From assembly GCA_011620765.1 (NCBI GenBank), contig WOYO01000014.1:1-33376 (forward strand): a DNA stretch of 33,376 nt. Direction: 5' to 3'. A program made the translations under genes and the position numbers. Shown here piece after piece: positions 16,987 through 27,020 of this stretch. How positions within the stretch are numbered: position 1 is the first letter of the stretch; each line of letters opens with the position of its first letter. Under the pieces are notes generated by a model that made no database searches, was not told the DNA's origin, and saw nothing but the letters and a program-made list of their open reading frames with translations. The DNA is from Thermoplasmata archaeon (lineage in GTDB: Archaea; Thermoplasmatota; UBA186; UBA287).

Positions 16987-17996
16987 GGGAAGAGCTGAAA
17001 GCTTTGGAGCCATACATGGTAAGGAGCAACAGAATAAATGCGCAGAGAATGGACCTCAATGAAAACCCCTATGGTTGCTCAAAAAAGGTCATGAAAGAGC
17101 TAAGACGGTTTAAAGGATATGAGCTTTATCCTGAGTATGATAGTCTTCTTGAAGCACTGGCTGAAGAGTTCTCTCTGAAAAAAGAAAACTTCATCCTTAC
17201 ATGTGGAGGTGATGATGCTATAAGAATCATTATAGATGGTTGTGTTGACAGAGGCAACAACGTTGTGCTTCCCTCACCAACATATTCAATGCTTCCTGTA
17301 TTTTTGAAGGCAAAAGGAGCAAGGATCTCAGAGATCCCTTACAAAAAAGACCTCTCATTTCCTTCAGATGAAGTTTTTGATAGCATAGACAGAAACACAG
17401 CGCTGATAGCACTAGTGAACCCCGGGAATCCTACTGGAGGCATTATAGAGGAAAAAGGCCTTCAGAGAATCATTGAGAAGGGCCCATATGTGCTGCTGGA
17501 TGAAACATACTGGCACTTTGTGGGAAAGAGCTATGCAAGCTGGGTTAAGAAGCATGACAATCTCTTCATAGTGCAGAGCTTCTCAAAGGCCTATGGGCTT
17601 GCAGGTTTGAGAATCGGATTTGTGGCATCGGATGAAAAGAACATAGAGGAGCTGCGTAAGATCGCTCTCCCATACTCTGTGAGCTCGCTGAGCGCCAGAG
17701 CAGCAGAGATCGCTCTGGCAGATAAGGATTTTGCCCGCATGGTTGTTGAGAGAACGCAGGTTGAGAAAAAGTATCTAAAAAGAGCTCTCAGGCATTTTTG
17801 CGAAGTGAAGGACACACATACAAACTTTCTCCTGGCATACTTCGGAGAGGATAGCAAAGATGTCTTCAAAGCCCTGGAGCAGAGGGGCATACTTGTGAGA
17901 GATATGAGCTCTGTGCTACCGGGCTATTTGAGAATAAGTGTGGGTAAGAGAAAGGATAACAGGGCTCTTATATCCGCGCTGAAGGAGATAAAATAG
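16983..17996 (+). CDS. hisC: histidinol-phosphate aminotransferase
   Basis: 337 aa. 'MDLNENPYGCSKKVMKEL', 'NPGNPTGGII', 'QSFSKAYGLAGLRIGF'. Confidence 0.95.
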   Translation: MREELKALEPYMVRSNRINAQRMDLNENPYGCSKKVMKELRRFKGYELYPEYDSLLEALAEEFSLKKENFILTCGGDDAIRIIIDGCVDRGNNVVLPSPTYSMLPVFLKAKGARISEIPYKKDLSFPSDEVFDSIDRNTALIALVNPGNPTGGIIEEKGLQRIIEKGPYVLLDETYWHFVGKSYASWVKKHDNLFIVQSFSKAYGLAGLRIGFVASDEKNIEELRKIALPYSVSSLSARAAEIALADKDFARMVVERTQVEKKYLKRALRHFCEVKDTHTNFLLAYFGEDSKDVFKALEQRGILVRDMSSVLPGYLRISVGKRKDNRALISALKEIK

Positions 17997-18059
17997 GGTA
18001 TGAGCTAAGATGGAAAGGACACATAAATATAAATAAAGTATCAAGCAGATTTGGTTTAT

Positions 18060-18638
18060 ATGAGAGAGGCTGAAATAGAGCGTATAACGAAAGAGACGAG
18101 GATAAACATGAATCTCAATATTGACGGATCCGGGAAAGGGGACATAGAGAGCGGGATAGGGTTCTTCGATCATATGCTTGAGAGTTTTGCTGTTCACGGG
18201 CTTTTTGATATTAAAGCAAGGATAAAGGGTGACTTAAAAGTCGATCAGCATCATACTGTGGAGGATACAGGTTTTGTTCTGGGGCTGGCATTCAAGAAAG
18301 CTCTTGGTGCAAAGGAAGGGATAAAAAGAAGCGGTTTCTCTTTTTTTCCGATGGATGAGTCTTTAGCTTTTGTGGCTGTTGATCTCTCTGGTAGGGCTTA
18401 TGCAAGGGTTGATGCGAAGTTTAGAGGAAAGAAAATAGGGGATCTCAGCACAGAGGTTATTGATGATTTTTTTGAGGGTTTTGCTAGAGGCGCGGAGTCA
18501 ACTCTCCACGCAAAAGTGCTCTATGGCAGATCAGACCACCACAGGGCTGAGGCTCTGTTCAAGGCTTTCGCAAGAAGTATGAAAGAAGCTTGTGAAATAG
18601 AGGGCAGAGGAATACGAAGCGCAAAAGGAGTGATATGA
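18060..18638 (+). CDS. hisB: imidazoleglycerol-phosphate dehydratase (start revised from TTG 18051 to ATG 18060)
   Basis: 'GIGFFDHMLESFAVHG', 'DQHHTVEDTGFVLG', 'RSDHHRAEALFKAFARS'. Confidence 0.95.
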   Translation: MREAEIERITKETRINMNLNIDGSGKGDIESGIGFFDHMLESFAVHGLFDIKARIKGDLKVDQHHTVEDTGFVLGLAFKKALGAKEGIKRSGFSFFPMDESLAFVAVDLSGRAYARVDAKFRGKKIGDLSTEVIDDFFEGFARGAESTLHAKVLYGRSDHHRAEALFKAFARSMKEACEIEGRGIRSAKGVI

Positions 18639-19264
18639 TGGATTACATGGATGATACGGATAATATAATGGTAGGCATAGTGGATTATGGTGCTGGCAAC
18701 ACAGGCTCTGTGAGCAGGGCAATTGGGTTTCTTGGAGGCAGGTATAAAATAGTAAGGGAAAGATCAGATCTTTATGATGTAGACAAGCTTATATTGCCGG
18801 GTGTGGGAAGCTTTGGTAAAGCTGTTGAGCGTATGAAAGAGAATGAGCTTTATGATGAAATAAGCAGATGGATAAAGAGCAACAAGCCTCTCTTAGGCAT
18901 ATGTCTGGGTATGCAGCTTCTCTTCGAAGGAAGCGATGAGAGCCCTGATGCAGAGGGTTTTTCTCTCTTTAAAGGAAGATGCTCAAAATTCGATGCAAAA
19001 AAAGTTCCTTTGATCGGCTGGGGATCTATAGAGCTGAAGAGGGATTCGAAGCTCTTCAAAGATGTGCCAGATGGCTCTTTCTTTTATTTCCTTCACAGCT
19101 ACTATGCGCCTTCTGTAGAGACAGATGCACTGCTGGCAACAAATAGCTATGGGGTAGAGTACTGCTGCGCAGCTTTTAAAGGCTCTATCTTTGGGGTTCA
19201 GTTTCACCCTGAGAAGAGTGGTGAGGTGGGTCTAAAAGTGATAGGAAACTGGATGGAGGTGTAG
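18635..19264 (+). CDS. hisH: imidazole glycerol phosphate synthase subunit HisH
   Basis: 209 aa. '[14 protein letters not shown]', '[17 protein letters not shown]', '[14 protein letters not shown]'. Confidence 0.95.
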   Translation: MMDYMDDTDNIMVGIVDYGAGNTGSVSRAIGFLGGRYKIVRERSDLYDVDKLILPGVGSFGKAVERMKENELYDEISRWIKSNKPLLGICLGMQLLFEGSDESPDAEGFSLFKGRCSKFDAKKVPLIGWGSIELKRDSKLFKDVPDGSFFYFLHSYYAPSVETDALLATNSYGVEYCCAAFKGSIFGVQFHPEKSGEVGLKVIGNWMEV

Positions 19265-20020
19265 ATGGTAGCTATAAGAATAATACCCTGCCTGGACGTA
19301 AAGGATGGCAGGGTGGTAAAAGGAAAAAGGTTTGCGGATCTGAGAGACGCTGGAGACCCTGTTGAAAAAGCATCAAAATACTATAAAGATGGGGCAGATG
19401 AGCTATTCTTCCTGGATATAAGCGCTACAGATGAGGGTAGAAAAACTATGCTGGAGGTTGTGAAAAAAATCTCAAGGAGGGTCTTCATTCCACTGGCTGT
19501 CGGAGGTGGTATAGGTAGCGTTGAGGATGTCAGAAATGCGCTTGCAGCGGGAGCAGATAAGGTTGCGATGACAACCGCAGCGCTGAAAAATCCAGAGCTT
19601 ATAAAAGACTGTGCTGAAACCTTTGGCTCCCAATGTATAACCGTTTCTATAGATGCTAAGAGAATTGATGGATCATGGCGTGCCTTTATAAACGGAGGTA
19701 AAGTAGATTCTGGCAGGGATGCTATTGAGTGGGCGAAAGAGGCTGTATCCCTCGGTGCAGGGGAGCTTCTTTTAAATTCCATAGACATGGATGGAACACA
19801 GGAGGGGTATGATATTGAGCTTATAAGAAAGATCTCTGAGGCTGTGAGCGCTCCAGTTATAGCCTCTGGTGGAGCTGGCAGCCCTGAGCACATACTGGAA
19901 GCAATCAAAGATGGTAGGGCAGATGCCGTGCTGGCAGCATCCATACTGCACTATGATACTTACACAATACCTCAGATAAAAGAGTATTTAAGTGCAAATG
20001 GAGTGCTGGTGAGACCATGA
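19265..20020 (+). CDS. hisF: imidazole glycerol phosphate synthase subunit HisF
   Basis: 251 aa. '[30 protein letters not shown]', '[12 protein letters not shown]', '[16 protein letters not shown]'. Confidence 0.96.
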   Translation: MVAIRIIPCLDVKDGRVVKGKRFADLRDAGDPVEKASKYYKDGADELFFLDISATDEGRKTMLEVVKKISRRVFIPLAVGGGIGSVEDVRNALAAGADKVAMTTAALKNPELIKDCAETFGSQCITVSIDAKRIDGSWRAFINGGKVDSGRDAIEWAKEAVSLGAGELLLNSIDMDGTQEGYDIELIRKISEAVSAPVIASGGAGSPEHILEAIKDGRADAVLAASILHYDTYTIPQIKEYLSANGVLVRP

Positions 20021-21252
20021 TAGCTTCCATAGACCTTATGGGAGGAAAAGCTGTGGGGCTTTTGAATGGTAAAGAAAAGATATTTGAAGCGGATGCGTTA
20101 AAGCTTGCAAGAAGATTCTCAAAGCTATTCAGGCTTGCAGTTATAGACATCGATGCAGCTATGGGAAATGGAAACAATGATGCGCTGATAAAAGAGATAT
20201 TGAAATTTGCCGACTGCAGGGTTGGAGGAGGCATAAGAAGTGTTGAAAGAGCAAAGGAGCTTCTAGCATATGGAGCTGAAAAGGTCATAGTAGGCTCTAA
20301 AGCATTTGAGGAGGACACGATAAATAAGGCTTTTCTCAAAAATCTCAGGGATACAGTTGGGAGAGAAAGTGTGATAATAGCGATAGATTGCAAGGATGGA
20401 ATTATTCAAACAGAGGGGTGGAAGCACAGCACAGATTTAAAGCTCACAGAAGCTTTGCATACGCTGGAAGAGTACTGCTCAGAGTTCCTCTTTACAGATA
20501 TCAGCAAGGATGGCACACTTGAAGGAGCAAACATAGATGAGCTCAGGGATCTCTTAAAGAAAACAGGAAATGCAATAACCGTTGCCGGGGGGGTTAGATC
20601 TATAGAGGAGCTAAAGGGGATAAATGTTCTGGGAGCTGATGCCCAGGTTGGCATGGCCCTCTACAATGGGGATATAGACCTTAAAGAAGCTTTTATAGAG
20701 ACTCTTAACTGGGGCTCAGAGCTCATACCAACTGTTGTTCAGGATATCAGAGGTCAGGTTTTGATGCTGGCATATAGCAATAAAGAATCTTTAGAGAGGA
20801 CTTTAAGTTCAGAGGAGATGTGGTATTTTTCAAGGTCCAGAGGAAAACTATGGAAAAAGGGTGAGAGCTCTGGCAATACGCAGAGGTTGCTTAAGCTCAG
20901 AGCAGATTGCGATAGCGATACCCTGCTGGCTGTTGTAGAGCAGAAAGGCAATGCATGTCATCTGGGAAGCTACTCTTGCTTTGGTGCAAAAAACTTTACG
21001 ATAAAGGATCTCTATAATACAGTCAAAGATAGAATAGAAAACCCAAGAGAAGGATCGTACACAGCAACGCTTGATGATACAAAAGTCAGGGAGAAATTGC
21101 TTGAAGAAGCTGGCGAGATAGTTGAAGCTAAAACAAAGGAGGATATAATATGGGAAGCAGCGGATGTTATCTATTTTCTAACTGTTCTCTTAGCCAGAGA
21201 GGATGTTACGATAGATGGCGTGTTGTTTGAGCTGAGGAGAAGGAGAAGATGA
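20017..21252 (+). CDS. hisA-hisIE: fused HisA - HisI - HisE protein (ProFAR isomerase / PR-AMP cyclohydrolase / PR-ATP pyrophosphatase)
   Basis: 411 aa single ORF. HisA 'ASIDLMGGKAVGLLNG...RVGGGIRSVERAKELLAYGAEKVIVGSKAF'; HisI 'GQVLMLAYSNKESLERTLSSEEMWYFSRSRGKLWKKGESSGNTQ...DCDSDTLLAVVEQKGNACHLGSYSCF'; HisE 'KVREKLLEEAGEIVEAKTKEDIIWEAADVIYFLTVLLARE'. Confidence 0.93.
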   Translation: MIASIDLMGGKAVGLLNGKEKIFEADALKLARRFSKLFRLAVIDIDAAMGNGNNDALIKEILKFADCRVGGGIRSVERAKELLAYGAEKVIVGSKAFEEDTINKAFLKNLRDTVGRESVIIAIDCKDGIIQTEGWKHSTDLKLTEALHTLEEYCSEFLFTDISKDGTLEGANIDELRDLLKKTGNAITVAGGVRSIEELKGINVLGADAQVGMALYNGDIDLKEAFIETLNWGSELIPTVVQDIRGQVLMLAYSNKESLERTLSSEEMWYFSRSRGKLWKKGESSGNTQRLLKLRADCDSDTLLAVVEQKGNACHLGSYSCFGAKNFTIKDLYNTVKDRIENPREGSYTATLDDTKVREKLLEEAGEIVEAKTKEDIIWEAADVIYFLTVLLAREDVTIDGVLFELRRRRR

Positions 21253-22469
21253 GGATTATAAGGAATGCTCCAGAAGAGCAGGCAGAGAGATCCTTCTCTG
21301 TAGAAGGCATTGGAGAGATCATAGAGAGGGTAAAAGAGCAGGGGGATAGAGCAATTTTTGAATATACCGAGAGGTTTGATGGCATAAAGCTAAGCTCCAT
21401 AGCTGTTGAGAAAACGAAGATCGAAAGAGCAAGGGTTGATGACAGACTTGAAATAGCACTTAAAGAAGCGAAAAAGAGGCTGGAGCTTTTCTCAAGCAAG
21501 CAGATGGAATTTATGAAGGGCTTTTCCCTTGAGATATCTGAAGGTGTTGAAACCTGCCAGAGAGTGGAGCCAATAGAGAGAATAGGCATATACGTGCCGG
21601 GGGGAAAAGCGCCATTGTTCTCAACGCTCCTTATGTGCGCAGTCCCTGCAAAGATCGCTGGAGTAAAGGAGATAGCGATCTGTACCCCACCAATAGTTAA
21701 AGAAGAGGTGCTGTATACAGCAAAGCTATGCGGGGTTGATGAAATATATAGCGCTGGCGGAGCCCATGCGATAGCTGCTCTGGCATTCGGCACAGAGAGC
21801 ATAAGGAGAGTAGATAAGATATTTGGTCCTGGCAATAGATACGTGACTGCAGCAAAAAAGGAGGTTTTTGGGCATGTTGGCATAGACATGCTTGCTGGTC
21901 CCAGCGAGGTGCTCATAATAGCGAGCGAAAATAGCGATGTTGAGGCTATTGCTCTGGACCTTATAGCGCAGGCGGAGCATGGAAGCGACTCAATAGCAAC
22001 ACTGATTACAGACTCTGAGGATCTTGCTAAGCGGGTGAGCGAAGAGGTTGAAAAAAAGCTGAACGCTTTCGAGTGGGCTAGAGAAGCGATAGAAAAGAAT
22101 GGAAGGATAATGTTGGTTGAGGGCAAAGAGAGAGCAATAGAGCTTGCTAACAGGATAGCCCCGGAGCATCTTGAGCTTATGGATGAGAGGATTGATGAAA
22201 GAGAGCTAAAGAGCTTTGGCTCTCTTTTTATAGGCTCTCCTGTCGCCTTCGGTGACTACTGCGCAGGAATAAACCATGTTCTGCCAACCAATGGCAGTGC
22301 ACGTTTTTCATCAGCTCTTTCAGTTAAAGACTTTTTAAGGGCATCCAATGTGCTGAAGGTAAAAGATGAAGGAAAAAAACAGATGGACTGCGCAAAGGTT
22401 ATGGCTGAATATGAAGGTATGAGAGCACATGCCGCATCCATAGAGCATTCGAACTTCGGTAGCTCTTAA
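21249..22469 (+). CDS. hisD: histidinol dehydrogenase
   Basis: 406 aa. 'IGIYVPGGKAPLFSTLLMCAVPAKIAGV', 'KIFGPGNRYVTAAKKEVFGHVGIDMLAGPSEVLIIA', 'NHVLPTNGSARF'. Confidence 0.97.
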   Translation: MRIIRNAPEEQAERSFSVEGIGEIIERVKEQGDRAIFEYTERFDGIKLSSIAVEKTKIERARVDDRLEIALKEAKKRLELFSSKQMEFMKGFSLEISEGVETCQRVEPIERIGIYVPGGKAPLFSTLLMCAVPAKIAGVKEIAICTPPIVKEEVLYTAKLCGVDEIYSAGGAHAIAALAFGTESIRRVDKIFGPGNRYVTAAKKEVFGHVGIDMLAGPSEVLIIASENSDVEAIALDLIAQAEHGSDSIATLITDSEDLAKRVSEEVEKKLNAFEWAREAIEKNGRIMLVEGKERAIELANRIAPEHLELMDERIDERELKSFGSLFIGSPVAFGDYCAGINHVLPTNGSARFSSALSVKDFLRASNVLKVKDEGKKQMDCAKVMAEYEGMRAHAASIEHSNFGSS

Positions 22470-22515
22470 TAGAGAGAGTAGAAAAAAGGTTAAATGAAGT
22501 AACATTATTGTAAAT

Positions 22516-24729
22516 ATGCAGCTCTCTGGCATAGACGAAGAGAAAGGAAGGGTAAGGGTCTGGCTTGGAAAAGAGTATAAGCTCTTTGATTTTCATCCCT
22601 ATTTTTATATTCATGTGCAGAAAGAAGGAGGAATAGAGGATCTCCTCAGAGATCAGGAAAATATTTTAAACATTGAGCCGCAGAGAAAGAGACTATTTGG
22701 AAAAGAGCTGGAGGTCTATAAAGTAACATTCGAGGATCAGAAAAGCATGAACTCATGCAAAAGAGAGCTTTCAGATAATGAGATCTTCGAAGAGGATATA
22801 CCATTAACAAGAAGATTTCTGGTAGATAACAAGCTTGTGCCGTACGGTGATGTTTCCCTGGAGAAAGGGGAGATAAGGACGGAAAAGGAGAGGAGCGGTA
22901 GAGAGTTAAAGCTATTTGCATTCGACATAGAGACGCACACAAGAAATATAATAGATTCCAAAAAGGATCCCATCATAGCGATATCGATAGCAACCAGCGG
23001 TGGCAGGAAAGATGTTATAATATCAAAGGATGAAAAAGAGATCATAGAAAAATTTGTATCCGCATTCAATGAAGAGGATCCTGATGTTGTTCTCACATAC
23101 AATGGGGACTCCTTTGATTTCCCATATCTCGTAGAAAGAGCAAAGAAGAATAAGATATCTTTAGCGCTTGGCAGGGATGGCAGTGCTGTTAATGCGAGAA
23201 GGGGTGGGGTAAGAGATACATACACTATCGCAGGCAGGGATACAGTAGATTTATACAGGATCGTTGAGAGAGATCTGCAGGAAGTTAAGGTAAAAACATT
23301 AGATAACGTCGCGGAATACCTGGGTGTGATGCGTAGAGAGGATAGAGTGCTGCTGGAGAATGATGAGCTGTTTGAGCTGTGGGAAAAGGGGGAAATAAAA
23401 AAGATAGAGGAATACACCATAGATGATGTTATATCAACCCTGGAGATAGGAAAAAAGCTTTTACCGATGCAGATAGAGCTCTGCAGGCTTGTGAAGCAGT
23501 TCTTAACAGATTGTTCACGAATGGGGAGAGGAAGGCAGGTTGAGAGCTATCTCATGTACAAAGCTGCTGAGCGCAATGAGCTCATACCGCCGCGCAGGTA
23601 TGTGCAGAGCGAGCACATGTATGAGGGCGGCTATGTGATGGAGCCTGAGAGAGGGCTTTTTGAAAATGTTGTTGTGCTTGATTTTGCCAGCATGTACCCA
23701 AATATAATGATAGCTTATAACATAAGCCCTGACACGTATGTGGAGGGTGGCGATGAGGAGCACTGCTATATAAGCCCCTCAAAGCATGCTTTTCTCAAGC
23801 AGCCTGATGGTTTCTTCAGGCAAATACTGAAAGAGTTGATAGAGGAGCGAAAGAGACTGAAGAAGAGCGCTAAGAGCTCTGTTGATGCGCTGAGGCAGCA
23901 GACAATAAAGATACTGACGAATTCTTTTTATGGTTATACGGGCTGGGGTGGAGCCAGATGGCATAAGCTTGAGTGCGCTGAAGCTACGGCTGCATGGGGA
24001 AGGTATACGATAAAAAAGGTTATAGAAGAAGCAAGGAAACGCGGGATAGAGGTAATATACTCAGATACAGACTCCCTGTTCTGCGTTGAAAAGGGGGATA
24101 TGAGATCATTCGCTGAAGAGATGAACTCCCAGCTTCCTCTGGAGCTGGAGATGAGGGAGCGATACAAAAGGATATTCTTTGCCGGAAAAAAGAGGTATGC
24201 AGGTCTTCAGGATGATGGTTCTATCGTTGTGAGAGGGCTTGAGGTTAGAAGAGGTGACTGGTGTGAGCTCGCAAAGAAGCTTCAAGAAGAGGTGATAAAC
24301 ACTATACTGAGAGAAGGGGATGTGGAAAAAGCCAGAAACATGGTTATTGAAGCTATAGACAGGGTAAAAAGCGGAAAAGCGGGTGTAGAAGAGCTTACAA
24401 TATACAAATCAATAACCCGAAGCATTGATTCCTACGAAACCGCTCAGGCCCACGTTGCAGCGTTGAAGAGGGCTATGGATGAGCAGCAGGATATAGAGTT
24501 CAGCAACAAAATAGGCTACGTTGTTCTTGAGGGCAAGGGAAAGATAAGCGATAGAACAAAGATCTCCAGCACTCTGAGCGATAAAGATAGGATCGATAAA
24601 GATTATTACATTGAGAATCAGATAATACCTGTGGCACTGCGCATTCTCGAGCATTTCGGCATAACCAAGGAAGAGCTCCTTGGTAAAAAACAGCAGAATC
24701 TGGAGAAATGGTTCTCTTCACAGGGTTAA
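22516..24729 (+). CDS. polB: family B DNA polymerase
   Basis: 737 aa. Exo I 'FDIET', exo II 'YNGDSFDFPYL', 'VLDFASMYPNIMI', 'KILTNSFYGYTGW', 'VIYSDTDSLF'. The C-terminal 'QQNLEKWF' fits a PIP box. Confidence 0.96.
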   Translation: MQLSGIDEEKGRVRVWLGKEYKLFDFHPYFYIHVQKEGGIEDLLRDQENILNIEPQRKRLFGKELEVYKVTFEDQKSMNSCKRELSDNEIFEEDIPLTRRFLVDNKLVPYGDVSLEKGEIRTEKERSGRELKLFAFDIETHTRNIIDSKKDPIIAISIATSGGRKDVIISKDEKEIIEKFVSAFNEEDPDVVLTYNGDSFDFPYLVERAKKNKISLALGRDGSAVNARRGGVRDTYTIAGRDTVDLYRIVERDLQEVKVKTLDNVAEYLGVMRREDRVLLENDELFELWEKGEIKKIEEYTIDDVISTLEIGKKLLPMQIELCRLVKQFLTDCSRMGRGRQVESYLMYKAAERNELIPPRRYVQSEHMYEGGYVMEPERGLFENVVVLDFASMYPNIMIAYNISPDTYVEGGDEEHCYISPSKHAFLKQPDGFFRQILKELIEERKRLKKSAKSSVDALRQQTIKILTNSFYGYTGWGGARWHKLECAEATAAWGRYTIKKVIEEARKRGIEVIYSDTDSLFCVEKGDMRSFAEEMNSQLPLELEMRERYKRIFFAGKKRYAGLQDDGSIVVRGLEVRRGDWCELAKKLQEEVINTILREGDVEKARNMVIEAIDRVKSGKAGVEELTIYKSITRSIDSYETAQAHVAALKRAMDEQQDIEFSNKIGYVVLEGKGKISDRTKISSTLSDKDRIDKDYYIENQIIPVALRILEHFGITKEELLGKKQQNLEKWFSSQG

Positions 24730-25674
24730 AAGATAGACAGCAAAGGTTGCAAGCCAGTGCTCACCCTCATAATGGCCGCTCATAATATAGGGCAAAGAAG
24801 CTTCAGCATGCTCTGCAGCTGACTTAGTGATATCTGAAGGTGCTGCTTTAGAGATCTCAAGCATGCACCATGCCCTGCTCAGGTTTAAGCCATCCAGGTG
24901 AACTATATAGGGATCGGAGCGATCTGAAATGATAACGGGCTTGAAAGAGATCACAGGTAAAAATCTATGCAACCATTCTGAGAATTCCTCGCATGGTAAA
25001 ACGCGCTGCATCAGCGCTGCTTCTATCAGAGAAGGAGATAGGAAATCATCTCCATCGGGCTCCCATGATGCAGGGTAATTCTCATCTTTACCAAAATAGG
25101 TCAGGCTTCTCTCTATAAGCAAGTCTTCAAGCTCTTTGTTGCGCAGTTTTTTAGCGTAGTCCAGCGCAAATGCTATACCGAAGGCGGTGTTTTGATGCTT
25201 GCCACAGCGCACAGGGTATTTCTGCTTTGGCAGAAAATTCAGATAGAGACCAGCGATCTCATCAGCCAGTGGCTTAAGCTTTTTTTGCCACTGTTTTCCA
25301 TCCTCAAATCCTGAGAGCTCCTCATAAAGCTTCAGCAGCCATGCCCAGCCATAGGTCCTCTCAAAAGATGGGTGCTTTTTAAAATACTCTGCCTCCTTCT
25401 CCAGGTTTTCAGAGCTGAGCGTATCGTCCAGAGCGCTATGGATCTCTGGTAGAAGGTCAGGAAAGAGCCTTAAGATACGAACAAGCATCCAGTGCGTGTG
25501 CACTGCGGAATGCCAGTCAAAGCAGCCATAGAATGCTGGATGCACCGCAGCAGGATTCTTTATATCTGAAGGAGCGCTCAAAGAATGTCCTGTATGGGGG
25601 AATTCTCTCCTTATGTTCTTAAGGGCAAGATCTGCGAAGTTTAAAGCTAGCTCTTTATCAAAGGTTTTTTCCAT
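24718..25674 (-). CDS. DUF2891 family protein
   Basis: 318 aa. 'HPAFYGCFDWHSAVHTHWMLVRILRLFP', 'SLIEAALMQRVLP', 'HLDGLNLSRAWCMLEIS'. Convergent 12-bp overlap with polB. Confidence 0.85.
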   Translation of the reverse strand: MEKTFDKELALNFADLALKNIRREFPHTGHSLSAPSDIKNPAAVHPAFYGCFDWHSAVHTHWMLVRILRLFPDLLPEIHSALDDTLSSENLEKEAEYFKKHPSFERTYGWAWLLKLYEELSGFEDGKQWQKKLKPLADEIAGLYLNFLPKQKYPVRCGKHQNTAFGIAFALDYAKKLRNKELEDLLIERSLTYFGKDENYPASWEPDGDDFLSPSLIEAALMQRVLPCEEFSEWLHRFLPVISFKPVIISDRSDPYIVHLDGLNLSRAWCMLEISKAAPSDITKSAAEHAEASLPYIMSGHYEGEHWLATFAVYLLTL

Positions 25675-25707
25675 GCATTTAATGCAAATTCGAAAATATC
25701 CATTTTG

Positions 25708-26175
25708 CTACTGGAGAAGCATGAGCTTTGCCTTTCTGCCTCCATAGACTATATCTTTCACCTCTCTAAAACCGAGCTTTTTCCAGAAATTCTCTGAGTG
25801 CTGCACCGCCACAAGCTCTATCGCTCTGAAGCGCCGTGCAACATCTAAAGCCCTTGAGAAGAGAGCGCTACCTGCGCCCTTTCCTCTAAACTCTGGCAAT
25901 ACTGCTATGTCATGGACATAAAGACAATCAGCATTTTCAGGAAGCTCTTTGATCGGGGTATCTAAAGGAACGTATTCTCCAATTCTCCATGGGTGCGAGA
26001 ACAAATATCCTGCAGGTTTCTCACACCAGAGACCATAACAACCAGAAGGATAGAGCTGCAGAATGCTTTCAAACTTCTCCCTGCTCTCCCAGTAATCCTC
26101 ATGATAGCAAGCCTTCTGTATCTCAAGCACCTGTTCTATGTCCTTTAAGGTAAGGTTCTTTATCAGTCCATCCAT
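25708..26175 (-). CDS. GNAT family N-acetyltransferase
   Basis: 155 aa. 'LYVHDIAVLPEFRGKGAGSALFSRALDVARRF', 'NFWKKLGFREVKD'. Confidence 0.88.
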   Translation of the reverse strand: MDGLIKNLTLKDIEQVLEIQKACYHEDYWESREKFESILQLYPSGCYGLWCEKPAGYLFSHPWRIGEYVPLDTPIKELPENADCLYVHDIAVLPEFRGKGAGSALFSRALDVARRFRAIELVAVQHSENFWKKLGFREVKDIVYGGRKAKLMLLQ

Positions 26176-26360
26176 CTGTCAGAGACCCAGTCCACCAAGT
26201 ATCCCATCACCAGAGGCATCACTATTATATAGATTATCCACCCAATGTAAGGTACCGAGCCCATTAGACCTATGAGAAAACTTGCTGCCATGGTTATCAG
26301 GGTAAATATAACCCCACAAACCCAGTAATTCACCCATTTGTTCGCAAATAGTTGAGCCAT
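26163..26360 (-). CDS. small membrane protein (65 aa, two predicted TM helices)
   Basis: Hydrophobic. Stop overlaps the start of the GNAT gene. TATA-like 'atataa' just upstream. Confidence 0.55.
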   Translation of the reverse strand: MAQLFANKWVNYWVCGVIFTLITMAASFLIGLMGSVPYIGWIIYIIVMPLVMGYLVDWVSDRWMD

Positions 26361-26485
26361 TTATATCACCGAAGATGATGAGCTATCGTCTTTATATTAA
26401 TTTCTAAAATGTAATGTTAACCGACATGGGTAACATTGAACCATTTAGATATATACCAGCAGGCACACAATTTATAGTTAAGAAC

Positions 26486-27007
26486 CTAACTTAAGATACT
26501 AAAATTATTTCCAAGAAACTTTTGCATCCGTGATTTAGCAAAACTCAATGAGCACCCAAATTTTTTAAATGCGTCGAGAATTATCTGTTTTAGGTGATCG
26601 AGATCTTGTATGAAAGTCCGTGAAATGATTCTCCGAATACTTTTCCAGATGTATTCAATTGGGTTCAGATCCGGGGAGTATGGCGGTAAATATACCAGTT
26701 TCATACGATTCAGATCTGCGAATTCCCGTGTTTTATTTGCATGATGAGACCGGAAATTATCGAGGATGATAACAATATCTGCATCTGGATTCTTGTTTCG
26801 GATAGCCTGAAGGAACTCGCAGACATCCTCCTTCTTCGAATGTTCGTGAAATTCAAGAACGGAACATCCGTTAATTGGGTAAAATCCGAATGTATTTGCC
26901 CGGAATTTTGAGGTGTTCTTTACCAGCGTAGGATGACCACAGGACCAGAGTCGCTGTGTATTTGCCGTTGTTTGTGGAGATGTTTCATCCAGAAATCCAA
27001 TAATCAC
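26486..27007 (-). CDS. IS630 family transposase, DDE catalytic part (second ORF of a frame-disrupted gene)
   Basis: 'IIGFLDETSPQTTANTQRLWS', 'VIILDNFRSHHANKTREFA', 'LVYLPPYSPDLNPIEYIWKSIRR'. Confidence 0.88.
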   Translation of the reverse strand: MIIGFLDETSPQTTANTQRLWSCGHPTLVKNTSKFRANTFGFYPINGCSVLEFHEHSKKEDVCEFLQAIRNKNPDADIVIILDNFRSHHANKTREFADLNRMKLVYLPPYSPDLNPIEYIWKSIRRIISRTFIQDLDHLKQIILDAFKKFGCSLSFAKSRMQKFLGNNFSILS

Positions 27008-27020
27008 ACCTGGATTTATT

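Noticed and set aside
19381-22126. Long minus-strand ORFs (187, 162, 306 aa) across hisF-hisD
   Set aside because: Shadow ORFs opposite conserved his genes; Ser/Ala-rich with no domain signature.
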